NCBI GenBank assembly: GCA_022722495.1
Contig: JAIJLI010000028.1
Span: 1 to 12,214 of the forward strand
Length of the DNA stretch: 12,214 nucleotides
Direction of reading: 5' to 3'
Origin: Dialister sp.
Lineage (GTDB): Bacteria; Bacillota; Negativicutes; Veillonellales; Dialisteraceae
Part shown: positions 1-6,462 of the stretch, piece after piece
How the letters are laid out: each line of letters opens with the position of its first letter
Numbering within the stretch: the first letter of the stretch is position 1
Made by a program: the position numbers and the translations under genes
The notes under the pieces: model-generated
Seen by the model: only the letters and a program-made list of their open reading frames with translations
What the model was told of the DNA's origin: nothing
Database searches by the model: none

Positions 1-1
1 A

Positions 2-319
2 ACCACCAGCTTCTTCAAACCGTCTGCTCAGACCGAAGCATGCGAACTCGAATTCCTGGGTTCCACCACTCCGGACGGCCCGATTGCTCGTTTCATCGAA
101 AAAGCAAACGGCGGCAAGAATGGTTTCCAGCATGTAGCACTTCGTGTCGACGACATCGAAGCTTGCCTTGCTGACCTGCAGGCTAAAGAAGTTCCGCTCA
201 TCGATAAGAAATACCGTATCGGTGCTGGCGGCTGTCACATCGCTTTCCTGCATCCAAAGGCTACAGGCCTTCTGCTTGAACTGACAGAACGCCCAGGCGG
301 CCCATCCTTCAAGGCTTAA
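2..319 (+). CDS. mce: Methylmalonyl-CoA epimerase, C-terminal 105 residues (5' end outside window)
   Basis: This enzyme interconverts (R)- and (S)-methylmalonyl-CoA, linking the B12 mutase to the decarboxylase. The frame is open from the window edge to the TAA at 317-319. The visible part matches the second half of the vicinal-oxygen-chelate fold: an ELEFLGSTTPDGPIARF strand region, then GFQHVALRVDDIEACLADL with the family's metal-binding His, then DKKYRIGAGGCHIAFLHPKATG, and LLLELTER carrying the C-terminal metal-binding Glu. The ending is normal for the family, so only the N-terminus (about 30 residues, with the first metal-binding His) is missing, simply because the window starts inside the gene. 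It lies 80 bp upstream of mmdA on the same strand and is probably co-transcribed with it. Identification is confident; regulation cannot be seen here. Confidence 0.93.
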   Translation, partial: TTSFFKPSAQTEACELEFLGSTTPDGPIARFIEKANGGKNGFQHVALRVDDIEACLADLQAKEVPLIDKKYRIGAGGCHIAFLHPKATGLLLELTERPGGPSFKA

Positions 320-333
320 TTGAACGATGGCAA

Positions 334-373
334 ATGCCTTGCCCACCGGGGTAAGGCATCCCCCTCACGGGGG
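334..373 (+). promoter_or_regulatory. Double hairpin between mce and mmdA
   Basis: Two adjacent stem-loops fill the gap between mce and mmdA. The first pairs 334-343 with 350-359 (10 bp, one G-U, loop CACCGG). The second pairs CCCCC 360-364 with GGGGG 369-373 (loop TCAC). A short T-run (383-387) lies just before the mmdA ribosome binding site, but it is separated from the second stem, so this is at best a weak attenuator. It may instead be an mRNA-processing or stability element that sets mmdA levels relative to mce. The two-hairpin layout resembles the intergenic repeat at 11125-11193. Confidence 0.55.
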
Positions 374-399
374 TCCCTAAAATTTTTGGAGGTGTAAGA

Positions 400-1929
400 A
401 TGGCAACTGTTGCAGAAAGAATTGAACTTCTTCACAAAAACCTCGCTCACGTAGAGGCTATGGGTGGAGAAAAGAAAGTTGAAAAACAGCATGCAAAAGG
501 CAAACTGACGGCTCGTGAAAGACTGGCTCTTCTGTTTGATGAAGGCACTTTCGTAGAAGTCAATGCCCTTGTAAAATCCCGCTGCCACAACTTCGGTCAG
601 GAAAAGAAAGATCTCCCGGGCGAAGGCGTTGTTACCGGTTACGGTACCGTTGATGGCAGACTCGTATTCGCATTCGCACAGGACTTCACCGTTGAAGGCG
701 GCTCCCTTGGCGAAATGCACGCTGCTAAGATCGTTCACGTAAATGAACTGGCTCTCAAAGTCGGTGCTCCTTGCGTAGGCCTGAACGATTCCGGCGGAGC
801 TCGTATTCAGGAAGCTGTCGATGCACTCTCTGGCTACGGCAAGATCTTCTGGTGCAACACCATTGCATCCGGCGTTATTCCGCAGATCTCTGCTATCATG
901 GGACCATCTGCAGGCGGCGCTGTATACTCCCCAGCTCTGACCGACTTCATTTACATGGTCAAGAAAACATCCCAGATGTTCCTGACCGGCCCGGCAGTTG
1001 TTGAATCCGTTACCGGCGAAAAGATCACCGCTGAAGCACTCGGCGGCGCTATGACCCACAACCGTACTTCCGGTGTAGCTCAGTTCGCTTGCGAAAACGA
1101 CGAAGACTGCATTAAACAGATTCGTTACCTGCTCTCCTTCCTGCCGAGCAACAACATGGAAGATGCTCCTATCGTTGAAACCGGTGATGATCCGACCAGA
1201 ACTGATCCGGCTCTCGATACCCTCATGCCAGAAAACTCCAACGCTCCATACAACATGTATGACGTTATCAAATCCGTTGTAGATAACGGTGAATACTACG
1301 ATGTAGCTAAAGAATTCGCTAAGAATATCATTACCTGCTTCGCACGTTTCGACGGACAGACCGTTGGTATCATTGCAAACCAGCCAGCATTCATGGCAGG
1401 CTGCCTTGACTACAATGCATCTGATAAATCCGCTCGTTTCATCCGTTTCTGCGACTGCTTCAACATCCCGGTTGTAAACATTGTCGATGTACCAGGCTTC
1501 CTGCCAGGCAAACAGCAGGAATATGCCGGCGTAATTCGTCACGGCGCTAAGATGCTGTTCGCATACTGCGAAGCAACCGTTCCGAAGATCACCATGATCC
1601 TCCGTAAAGCTTACGGTGGTTCCTACATCGCTATGTGCTCCCGTGAACAGGGCGCTGACCAGGTATTCGCTTGGCCAACCGCTGAAATCGCTGTTATGGG
1701 ACCTGCAGGCGCTGCAAACATCATCTTCAAGAAAGACCCGAACAAAGAACAGCGTACAGCTGAATACGTCGAAGAATTCGCAACTCCATACAAAGCTGCT
1801 GAACGTGGCTATGTAGACGCAGTTATCGATCCGAGAAACACTCGTCCGACAATCATCAATGCACTGAAGATGCTTGCTTCCAAGCACGAAGTACATCCAG
1901 CAAAGAAACACGGCAACATTCCGCTGTAA
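400..1929 (+). CDS. mmdA: Methylmalonyl-CoA decarboxylase alpha subunit (carboxyltransferase)
   Basis: MmdA transfers the carboxyl group of (S)-methylmalonyl-CoA to the biotin carried by MmdC, releasing propionyl-CoA. The product is 509 residues, the usual length for this subunit. Both halves of the crotonase-like carboxyltransferase fold are visible. The N-half has GLNDSGGARIQEAVDAL (from Gly127) and GPSAGGAVYSPALTDF (from Gly168), which form the acyl-CoA and oxyanion site. The C-half has VPGFLPGKQQEYAGVIRHG (from Val364) and RKAYGGSYIAM (Gly406-Gly407), which form the biotin side. The ATG at 400 follows GGAGGT at 388-393 with 6-nt spacing. Downstream subunits mmdD and mmdC confirm a Na+-pump decarboxylase rather than a propionyl-CoA carboxylase: no biotin carboxylase gene is present. 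Close relatives are glutaconyl-CoA and oxaloacetate decarboxylases and transcarboxylase 12S. The neighbouring epimerase and mutase favour methylmalonyl-CoA as substrate. Confidence 0.95.
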   Translation: MATVAERIELLHKNLAHVEAMGGEKKVEKQHAKGKLTARERLALLFDEGTFVEVNALVKSRCHNFGQEKKDLPGEGVVTGYGTVDGRLVFAFAQDFTVEGGSLGEMHAAKIVHVNELALKVGAPCVGLNDSGGARIQEAVDALSGYGKIFWCNTIASGVIPQISAIMGPSAGGAVYSPALTDFIYMVKKTSQMFLTGPAVVESVTGEKITAEALGGAMTHNRTSGVAQFACENDEDCIKQIRYLLSFLPSNNMEDAPIVETGDDPTRTDPALDTLMPENSNAPYNMYDVIKSVVDNGEYYDVAKEFAKNIITCFARFDGQTVGIIANQPAFMAGCLDYNASDKSARFIRFCDCFNIPVVNIVDVPGFLPGKQQEYAGVIRHGAKMLFAYCEATVPKITMILRKAYGGSYIAMCSREQGADQVFAWPTAEIAVMGPAGAANIIFKKDPNKEQRTAEYVEEFATPYKAAERGYVDAVIDPRNTRPTIINALKMLASKHEVHPAKKHGNIPL

Positions 1930-1971
1930 TATTTGCTGCAAGAAAAACTCTAATTGAAAGGATGGGTACAG

Positions 1972-2286
1972 ATGGATAACAACACAGTTATGTATATCGC
2001 GGTATTTGCTGCTATCGTAGCAGTAGTAGCGCTGATCATGATCTGGCAGGTACGTTCATCTCTCAATCAGTCCGCAGCACCGGCACCGGCAGCAGCTCCG
2101 AAGAAAGCCGCTCCAGCTAGAGCAGCAGCTCCTAAAGCAGCTGACAATGGTGCAGTTGTAGCAGCAATCGCTGCTGCAATCGTTGCGATGGGTGGCGGCG
2201 AAATCGTCTCCATCCGCCCGGCAGCTAGAAGTGGCTGGACCTCTGCATCTCGTCTTGCAGGTGTTTCCGGCACTCAGCAGTTCTAA
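1972..2286 (+). CDS. mmdD: Methylmalonyl-CoA decarboxylase delta subunit (OadG/MmdD-type membrane anchor)
   Basis: A small protein of 104 residues with one transmembrane helix near the N-terminus (about residues 6-25, YIAVFAAIVAVVALIMIW), then an Ala/Pro/Lys-rich flexible linker (about 33-58), then a conserved-looking tail (AAIAAAIVAMGGGEIVSIRP, then SGWTSASRLAG) typical of the delta/gamma subunits of biotin-dependent decarboxylases. It holds the carboxyltransferase to the membrane complex. I place the start at ATG 1972, preceded by GAAAGGA at 1956-1962. An in-frame TTG at 1954 would add six residues but lies inside that ribosome binding region. It begins 42 bp after mmdA and ends 38 bp before mmdC, within one operon. 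Function rests on architecture and context, because this family is poorly conserved in sequence. Confidence 0.85.
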   Translation: MDNNTVMYIAVFAAIVAVVALIMIWQVRSSLNQSAAPAPAAAPKKAAPARAAAPKAADNGAVVAAIAAAIVAMGGGEIVSIRPAARSGWTSASRLAGVSGTQQF

Positions 2287-2324
2287 TTGAAAGTTGAAAG
2301 TACAATCATTTAGGAGGAAAGACA

Positions 2325-2735
2325 ATGAGAAAATTTACTGTAACAGTTAACGGCCAGGATTACGATGTAGTAGTTAAAGACGGCGGCGCTGCAGCAGCAG
2401 CTCCGGCTCCGGTAGCAGCAGCACCGGCAGCAGCTCCAGCACCGGCTCCGGCTCCGGTAGCAGCAGCACCGGCAGCAGCTCCAGCACCGGCTCCGGCTCC
2501 AGCAGCAGCTCCTGCAGGTGCAGGCGAATCCGTTGAAGCTCCGATGCCGGGCAAAGTTATCCGCATCAACAAACATGTTGGCGATGCAGTTGCTTCCGGC
2601 GACGAAGTCCTCGTTCTCGAAGCTATGAAAATGGGCAACCCGATCATGGCTCCATGCGATGGCAAGATCACCGGCATGCCGGTATCCGAAGGCCAGTCCG
2701 TACAGGGCGGCGACGTTCTCTTCACCGTTGGCTAA
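2325..2735 (+). CDS. mmdC: Methylmalonyl-CoA decarboxylase gamma subunit, biotin carboxyl carrier protein
   Basis: This 136-residue subunit carries biotin between the carboxyltransferase (MmdA) and the membrane decarboxylase. Residues 1-21 form a short N-terminal segment (MRKFTVTVNGQDYDVVVKDG). Residues 22-66 are an Ala/Pro linker made of a 15-residue repeat. Residues 67-136 are a biotinyl domain with APMPGKV and the biotinylation motif EAMKM. The biotinylated Lys is Lys102, 34 residues from the C-terminus, as is normal for biotin carriers. AGGAGG at 2312-2317 sits 7 nt before the ATG. It is the last gene of the operon and is followed directly by an intrinsic terminator. The swinging-arm role of the Ala/Pro linker is known for the family. 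It could in principle serve another biotin enzyme, but adjacency to mmdA makes this assignment very likely. Confidence 0.95.
   Translation: MRKFTVTVNGQDYDVVVKDGGAAAAAPAPVAAAPAAAPAPAPAPVAAAPAAAPAPAPAPAAAPAGAGESVEAPMPGKVIRINKHVGDAVASGDEVLVLEAMKMGNPIMAPCDGKITGMPVSEGQSVQGGDVLFTVG
2400..2500 (+). repeat. 45-bp in-frame tandem repeat in the mmdC linker
   Basis: The DNA of the Ala/Pro linker repeats with a 45-bp period: 2400-2455 and 2445-2500 are identical over 56 bases, giving about 2.2 copies. Each unit encodes 15 residues of the form APAPVAAAPAAAPAP. The exact nucleotide identity suggests recent expansion or ongoing homogenisation, and the linker length may vary between strains without breaking the frame. 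Confidence 0.9.
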
Positions 2736-2746
2736 TAGCCGATATG

Positions 2747-2776
2747 AAAAAGCAGCGCGTATGCGCTGCTTTTTTA
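2747..2776 (+). terminator. Intrinsic terminator of the mce-mmd operon
   Basis: A perfect 8-bp stem AGCAGCGC (2751-2758) / GCGCTGCT (2763-2770) with loop GTAT is followed by a T-run. Flanking A and T tracts extend the stem, so it could also act on the other strand. It starts 11 bp after the mmdC stop codon and so ends the operon before any further subunit gene. Confidence 0.92.
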
Positions 2777-2783
2777 TTGCAAT

Positions 2784-2823
2784 AAAACGGAGTACGCAAG
2801 AGAGAATCAGGCACTCCGTTTTT
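2784..2823 (-). terminator. Probable terminator for the minus-strand B12-fold gene (bidirectional)
   Basis: A 10-bp perfect stem, AAAACGGAGT (2784-2793) with ACTCCGTTTT (2813-2822), has a 19-nt loop. On the minus strand the stem ends in a T-rich tract, and it lies about 190 bp past the end of the convergent gene at 3009-3515. On the plus strand it also ends in T residues, so it may back up the mmd terminator. The large loop lowers confidence. Confidence 0.6.
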
Positions 2824-3008
2824 GATCCCACGTTTCCGCCGTAAGCGGATCACACGTTACTTTTTGTATTTGGTGTAGTGACAGCAAGAAGAGGCGGATA
2901 AGAAATAGCACCGCCGACAGGGGGGAAGCGAATGATCCCATTCAGGGGAAAGGCGTATACGTCCTCTCGGCTGATCTCGGTTCTTTTGCAGTAGCTTCCT
3001 GTCACGCC

Positions 3009-3515
3009 TTAGTAGGCATCATCCTCTTCCATTTCCTGCTTTTCTCTTGCGATCAAGATACGGAGCATGGTGAGGGAAGCCTGGAGGTAATCATAGTCCT
3101 TGGCGAAGGCACAGAGGATGCCGTAGCGGAAGAGAGGCTCCTTTTCTTCGGGCGGTACCTGATGAACGGCGATCAGGATATCATCACGGCCGTAAAGAGC
3201 AAGAGCACGCGAGAGGGCGACAGCATTCTTACCTCTGGCATCACTTGCCGTGGTGTAGAAGACGAAGTGAACGTCGTTGTCTGCTGCCCCTTTGGCTGCA
3301 TCCTCCGGCTGCTGGGAGGGGCTGACGTCGACGTCCCAGCCGGAGTCTGCCAATGCATTGGCGGCCAGTTTTCGTTCTTCACGATCACTTTCGAGATCAT
3401 TTTCCATTTCTATGAGAAGAACGCGCGGACGTCTGCCATCAAGTTCAGCAAATTCTTTAGAAAGCCGAAGGGCTTCTTCTCTGATGGTTTCTTTTGTTTT
3501 CGGGTCGAGTACCAT
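3009..3515 (-). CDS. Stand-alone B12-binding-fold protein lacking cobalamin ligands (MutB C-terminal paralogue)
   Basis: A 168-residue soluble protein of unknown function. Start ATG at 3515-3513 (minus strand) is preceded by AAGGAGC. It aligns along its length with the C-terminal cobalamin domain of MutB encoded nearby: GRRPRVLLIEM against [18 protein letters not shown] against MGWDVDV, DNDVHFVFYTT against [11 protein letters not shown], and GRDDILIAV against GREDILVAI. The B12 signature is gone. MutB's DGHDRG, whose His ligates cobalt, is replaced by LESDRE with a two-residue insertion, and the GG of AIGGVIPP is replaced by His118-Gln119. It is therefore unlikely to bind cobalamin in the usual way. 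The acidic tail is MEEDDAY. It is transcribed divergently from the mutAB leader. A regulator or assembly partner of the mutase is conceivable but is inference. An intact frame with its own promoter and ribosome binding site argues against a pseudogene. Confidence 0.85.
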   Translation of the reverse strand: MVLDPKTKETIREEALRLSKEFAELDGRRPRVLLIEMENDLESDREERKLAANALADSGWDVDVSPSQQPEDAAKGAADNDVHFVFYTTASDARGKNAVALSRALALYGRDDILIAVHQVPPEEKEPLFRYGILCAFAKDYDYLQASLTMLRILIAREKQEMEEDDAY

Positions 3516-3576
3516 GGTAAGCTCCTTGTATGAGAATAAAAATAATGATAATGAAATAAATTTTACATATAAATCT

Positions 3577-3606
3577 ATTATAATATAAAACACCGCTGTT
3601 ATTCAA
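3577..3606 (-). promoter_or_regulatory. Promoter of the minus-strand B12-fold gene
   Basis: On the minus strand, -35 TTGAAT (3606-3601) and a perfect -10 TATAAT (3582-3577) are separated by 18 nt in very AT-rich DNA. The predicted start near 3570 gives a leader of about 55 nt to the ATG at 3515. Its -35 box lies only 65 bp from the -35 box of the divergent plus-strand promoter. Confidence 0.7.
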
Positions 3607-3670
3607 TGTATAATTTGCAATTTCAGATACTACATTAACAGGAAATGTATAAGACGGAGAAAAACATTGA

Positions 3671-3699
3671 TTGACACTGAGAAGAATATGAATTATACT
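3671..3699 (+). promoter_or_regulatory. Sigma-A-type promoter for the riboswitch-mutAB transcript
   Basis: A perfect -35 TTGACA (3671-3676), a 17-nt spacer and -10 TATACT (3694-3699) put transcription start near 3706, about 27 nt before the first stem of the cobalamin aptamer. This is a strong vegetative promoter, so control of the operon most likely falls on the leader RNA. Confidence 0.85.
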
Positions 3700-3732
3700 G
3701 AGACTGTAGTCATTTAGACAATTTCATATGGC

Positions 3733-3881
3733 TGGCAGATGCGAAAGCATAAAAGAGAATCCGGTCTAAGCCGGAGCGGTCCCGCCACTGTAAGGAGGAG
3801 TCTCTCACAGTTATGTCACTGGGCGAAAGTCTGGGAAGGCGTGAAGAGATGAGGAGCCCGAGCCAGGAGAACTATCTGCCA
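3733..3881 (+). ncRNA. Cobalamin (B12) riboswitch aptamer upstream of mutAB
   Basis: Class-I cobalamin riboswitch landmarks appear in order. The closing stem pairs TGGCAGAT (3733-3740) with ATCTGCCA (3874-3881). A CCGG-loop-CCGG stem follows, then the near-invariant core CGGTCCCGCCACTGTAA (3777-3793). After that come GTCACTGGGCGAAAGTCTGG, GGGAAGGCG, and the B12 box GAGCCAGGAG (3859-3868) just before the closing stem. The 5' GGGAA-like segment is diverged (AGAGAAT). It lies 307 nt upstream of the mutA ATG, with an intrinsic terminator in between. The ligand is inferred from the core. Whether the switch turns genes on or off cannot be read directly. Confidence 0.92.
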
Positions 3882-4026
3882 ATGAATCACCGCGAAGGAA
3901 GTAGGGGTCTACTCAAGACATGATTTGATTCTGTCTAAGATCAGGGCTTGTGAGAAGATCCGTATTTCCGTCAACCTGCGAGAGATGGGGAGGGGATTGA
4001 GATCGGTCCTGGTCTCATTATTTTCC

Positions 4027-4057
4027 GGCTGCCCCCACTGGGTCAGTCGTTTTTTTA
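4027..4057 (+). terminator. Riboswitch-linked intrinsic terminator in the mutAB leader
   Basis: Stem GGCTGCCC (4027-4034) pairs with GGGTCAGTC (4040-4048) with one G-U and one bulged T. The loop is CCACT and a run of seven T residues follows. It lies 145 nt after the aptamer and 132 nt before mutA, in the place expected of an expression platform. GGTCCT (4005-4010) and AGGACC (4062-4067) could form an outer stem around it. Confidence 0.82.
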
Positions 4058-4188
4058 TGGTAGGACCAAGACGTGAACCTGAAGGAGGTGAACTTTCTGT
4101 CTGATTGAAATTGTCTAAAGGGGCGTTCTCTTGATTTGCGCTGGTAAGTCAGTGGGCGGCCATAAATTATTAAAGGAGGAACTATTTC
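4058..4188 (+). promoter_or_regulatory. Long mutA leader between terminator and start codon
   Basis: These 131 bases hold no gene I can support. Two elements stand out. A near-perfect Shine-Dalgarno GAAGGAGGTGA (4081-4091) has no credible ORF behind it. CAGTGGGCGGCC (4150-4161) can pair with the 5' arm of the terminator (4027-4040) using 12 pairs and a two-base bulge. The functional mutA ribosome binding site AAAGGAGGA (4172-4180) follows 11 nt later, so the pairing could affect both termination and translation. Confidence 0.5.
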
Positions 4189-6462
4189 ATGGATGAAGTA
4201 ACAAAAGCAACATCCGCGGAAAATCAGGAAAGACAGCTTACCGATAAGGAATTGGAAGCGATTCTGAAACAGTCGGAAGGCAAAACCGATTTCCCACAGG
4301 TCACATTTGATGAATTCACACCACCAACCTACGAGGAATGGGTTGATGCGTGCAACGCTCTTCTGAAGGGCAAGCCGTTTGATAAGCTGATGTATACCAA
4401 GACGTATGAAGGCATCACTTTTAGCCCGATTTATACCCTGCATACGGGTCCGGACGCACAGGAAGCGATCCTGCCGACCGATGACTATCCGGGTATGGGG
4501 GACTTCATGCGTGGCCAGAAAGTCAATGGTTACAAAGAAGAACCATGGGGCATTGCACAGTCTTGTGATGAAGCACTTCCAAAGGAAAATAATGAGCTCC
4601 TGAAACACGAGATCGATCGTGGTTCCACGGTATACAATGTACGCCTTGATGCATCCACTCTACATGGCATCGATGTGACTGATGCTGAAAAGCCAGGTGA
4701 AACCGGCGTTTCTCTGACCACTCTCGAAGATGTGCATAACCTTCTGGACGGTCTGGATCTTGCAAAGTATCCATTCATGATGTATACCGGCGAATCTGCA
4801 CTGGCACCGCTTGCTATGGTGGCTGCCGCAGTCAAAGCACAGGGAAAAGATGTGTCCGCGCTTCATGGCGTGATCGGTGGAAGCCCGTTGACACAGCTGC
4901 TGACTGATGGCAAGAATAAGGAAAGCCTTGAAAAAGCATACGACCAGATGGCAGAGACCATCCGCTGGGCTTGCAAGAATGCACCGAGCGTAGCGACCGT
5001 ATTCATCACTTCCGATGTATTCTCTCTGGGCGGCGCACAGGCCGTACAGGAAATCGCATATACCTTCGGCGTCGCTGTAGAGTATGTCCGTGAAATGCTG
5101 AAGAGAGGCATTTCGATCCATGATATCGCACAGTCCTTCTACTTCGGCTTCAATGTAGGCGCTACGTTCTTCATTGAAATTGCAAAGCTTCGTGCAGCTC
5201 GTCAGGTATGGTCGAACATCATGAAGGCTTTCGGTGCAGAAGAAGAAGATCGTTCGATGAAGATCCATGCAAAACCGGCATTCTTCACAAAGACCATTTT
5301 CGATGTGGGCGTGAACATGCTCCGCAACACCACCGAAGCATTCTCTGCTGTCGTTGGCGGTGTAGATACCTACGAAAATGCACCGTATGATGATACTGTC
5401 AGAAAAGGTGATGAATTCTCCCGCCGTATCGCTAGAAACCTGCAGATCATGCTGCAGGAAGAATTCGGCATGCTGCGCCCGATCGATGCAGCTGGCGGCT
5501 CCTGGGCGATTGAAAAACTCACCAAAGAGATGGCAGAAAAGATCTGGGCTGAATTCCAGAAGATCGAATCTCTGGGCGGCATGACCAAAGCCATCGAAGA
5601 AGGCTATCCGCAGAAGGAGATCAAAGCCGTCCTCGAAAAGCGCTTCAAAGCACTGGATCTTAGAAAAGACCGTGCGGTCGGCAATAACATGTATCCGCTG
5701 ATGGGCGAAGTGCTCCTCGAAGCTCGTCCGGAAGATACGAAAGCCATTAAGCAGGAACTTGGCGATGCAGCCAAAGCATACCGTGCAGACCTTGATCTTG
5801 CCTTCAGAAGCCAGGCACTGGCAGAACTGAAAGCAGCTGGTGAAGGTGAAGTCGTCAACAAAGCAGCTGCAGCAGCTGCTGCCGGTGCGACCATTGGTGA
5901 GATCAATGAAGTCGCTGGTAATGCAGAAGGCTCCGTTGCTATCGAAAAGATCGATGCACACCGCTGGACGGAACGCTTCGAAGCACTTCGCTTTGATACC
6001 GAAGCATATAAAGAAAAGACTGGCAAGAATGTCGAGATCTTCCTTGCAAACATGGGCAAGATCCCGCAGCATAAAGCCAGAGCAGACTTCTCCACCTCCT
6101 TCCTGCAGGTCGGCGAATTCAATGTCCATCTCAATAATGGTTTCCAGGATGACGAAGACAAACCGGGCTCCCGCTGGGATAAGTGCGTAGAAGCACTGAA
6201 AGCTGGTGCTGATGACAAAGGCACGCCATATGATGTCGCTGTCATCTGCTCCACGGATGCGACCTATCCGGAAGATGTACCGGCTCTGGCTCCGAGACTG
6301 AAAGAAGTCCTCGGCGACGGCACCCTCTTCCTCGCAGGCGCAGCTCCAAAGGATCTGGAAGAGACCTACCGCAAGGCGGGCGTAGATGATTTCATCAGCG
6401 TCAAAGCAAACTGCTACGAAATTCTCCGCATGCTGCAGAAAAAGAAAGGAATGATTGAATAA
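4189..6462 (+). CDS. mutA: Methylmalonyl-CoA mutase small (beta) subunit
   Basis: MutA is the non-catalytic partner of MutB in the heterodimeric adenosylcobalamin-dependent mutase. It has the TIM-barrel half (about residues 50-480), with weak relatives of MutB motifs such as [15 protein letters not shown] in place of MutB's [11 protein letters not shown] linker (about 480-600) contains an Ala-rich stretch, and a C-terminal B12-like fold spans about 610-757. In that last domain the DxHxxG cobalt-binding motif is replaced by [15 protein letters not shown], as is normal for small subunits, so it binds no cobalamin. At 757 residues it is longer than the 638-residue Propionibacterium MutA as I recall it, and longer than the MutB next to it. 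ATG 4189 follows AAAGGAGGA with 8-nt spacing. Its TAA shares one base with the mutB ATG, indicating translational coupling and balanced subunit synthesis. Confidence 0.93.
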   Translation: MDEVTKATSAENQERQLTDKELEAILKQSEGKTDFPQVTFDEFTPPTYEEWVDACNALLKGKPFDKLMYTKTYEGITFSPIYTLHTGPDAQEAILPTDDYPGMGDFMRGQKVNGYKEEPWGIAQSCDEALPKENNELLKHEIDRGSTVYNVRLDASTLHGIDVTDAEKPGETGVSLTTLEDVHNLLDGLDLAKYPFMMYTGESALAPLAMVAAAVKAQGKDVSALHGVIGGSPLTQLLTDGKNKESLEKAYDQMAETIRWACKNAPSVATVFITSDVFSLGGAQAVQEIAYTFGVAVEYVREMLKRGISIHDIAQSFYFGFNVGATFFIEIAKLRAARQVWSNIMKAFGAEEEDRSMKIHAKPAFFTKTIFDVGVNMLRNTTEAFSAVVGGVDTYENAPYDDTVRKGDEFSRRIARNLQIMLQEEFGMLRPIDAAGGSWAIEKLTKEMAEKIWAEFQKIESLGGMTKAIEEGYPQKEIKAVLEKRFKALDLRKDRAVGNNMYPLMGEVLLEARPEDTKAIKQELGDAAKAYRADLDLAFRSQALAELKAAGEGEVVNKAAAAAAAGATIGEINEVAGNAEGSVAIEKIDAHRWTERFEALRFDTEAYKEKTGKNVEIFLANMGKIPQHKARADFSTSFLQVGEFNVHLNNGFQDDEDKPGSRWDKCVEALKAGADDKGTPYDVAVICSTDATYPEDVPALAPRLKEVLGDGTLFLAGAAPKDLEETYRKAGVDDFISVKANCYEILRMLQKKKGMIE

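Noticed and set aside
316..1941. Long open frame of 541 codons antisense to mmdA
   Set aside because: It mirrors the codon bias of mmdA, has no ribosome binding site, is Cys/Ser/Phe-rich without family motifs, and the sense protein is unmistakable.
1954..1971. TTG start giving a six-residue longer MmdD
   Set aside because: The TTG lies within the GAAAGGA ribosome binding region, which is correctly spaced for the ATG at 1972.
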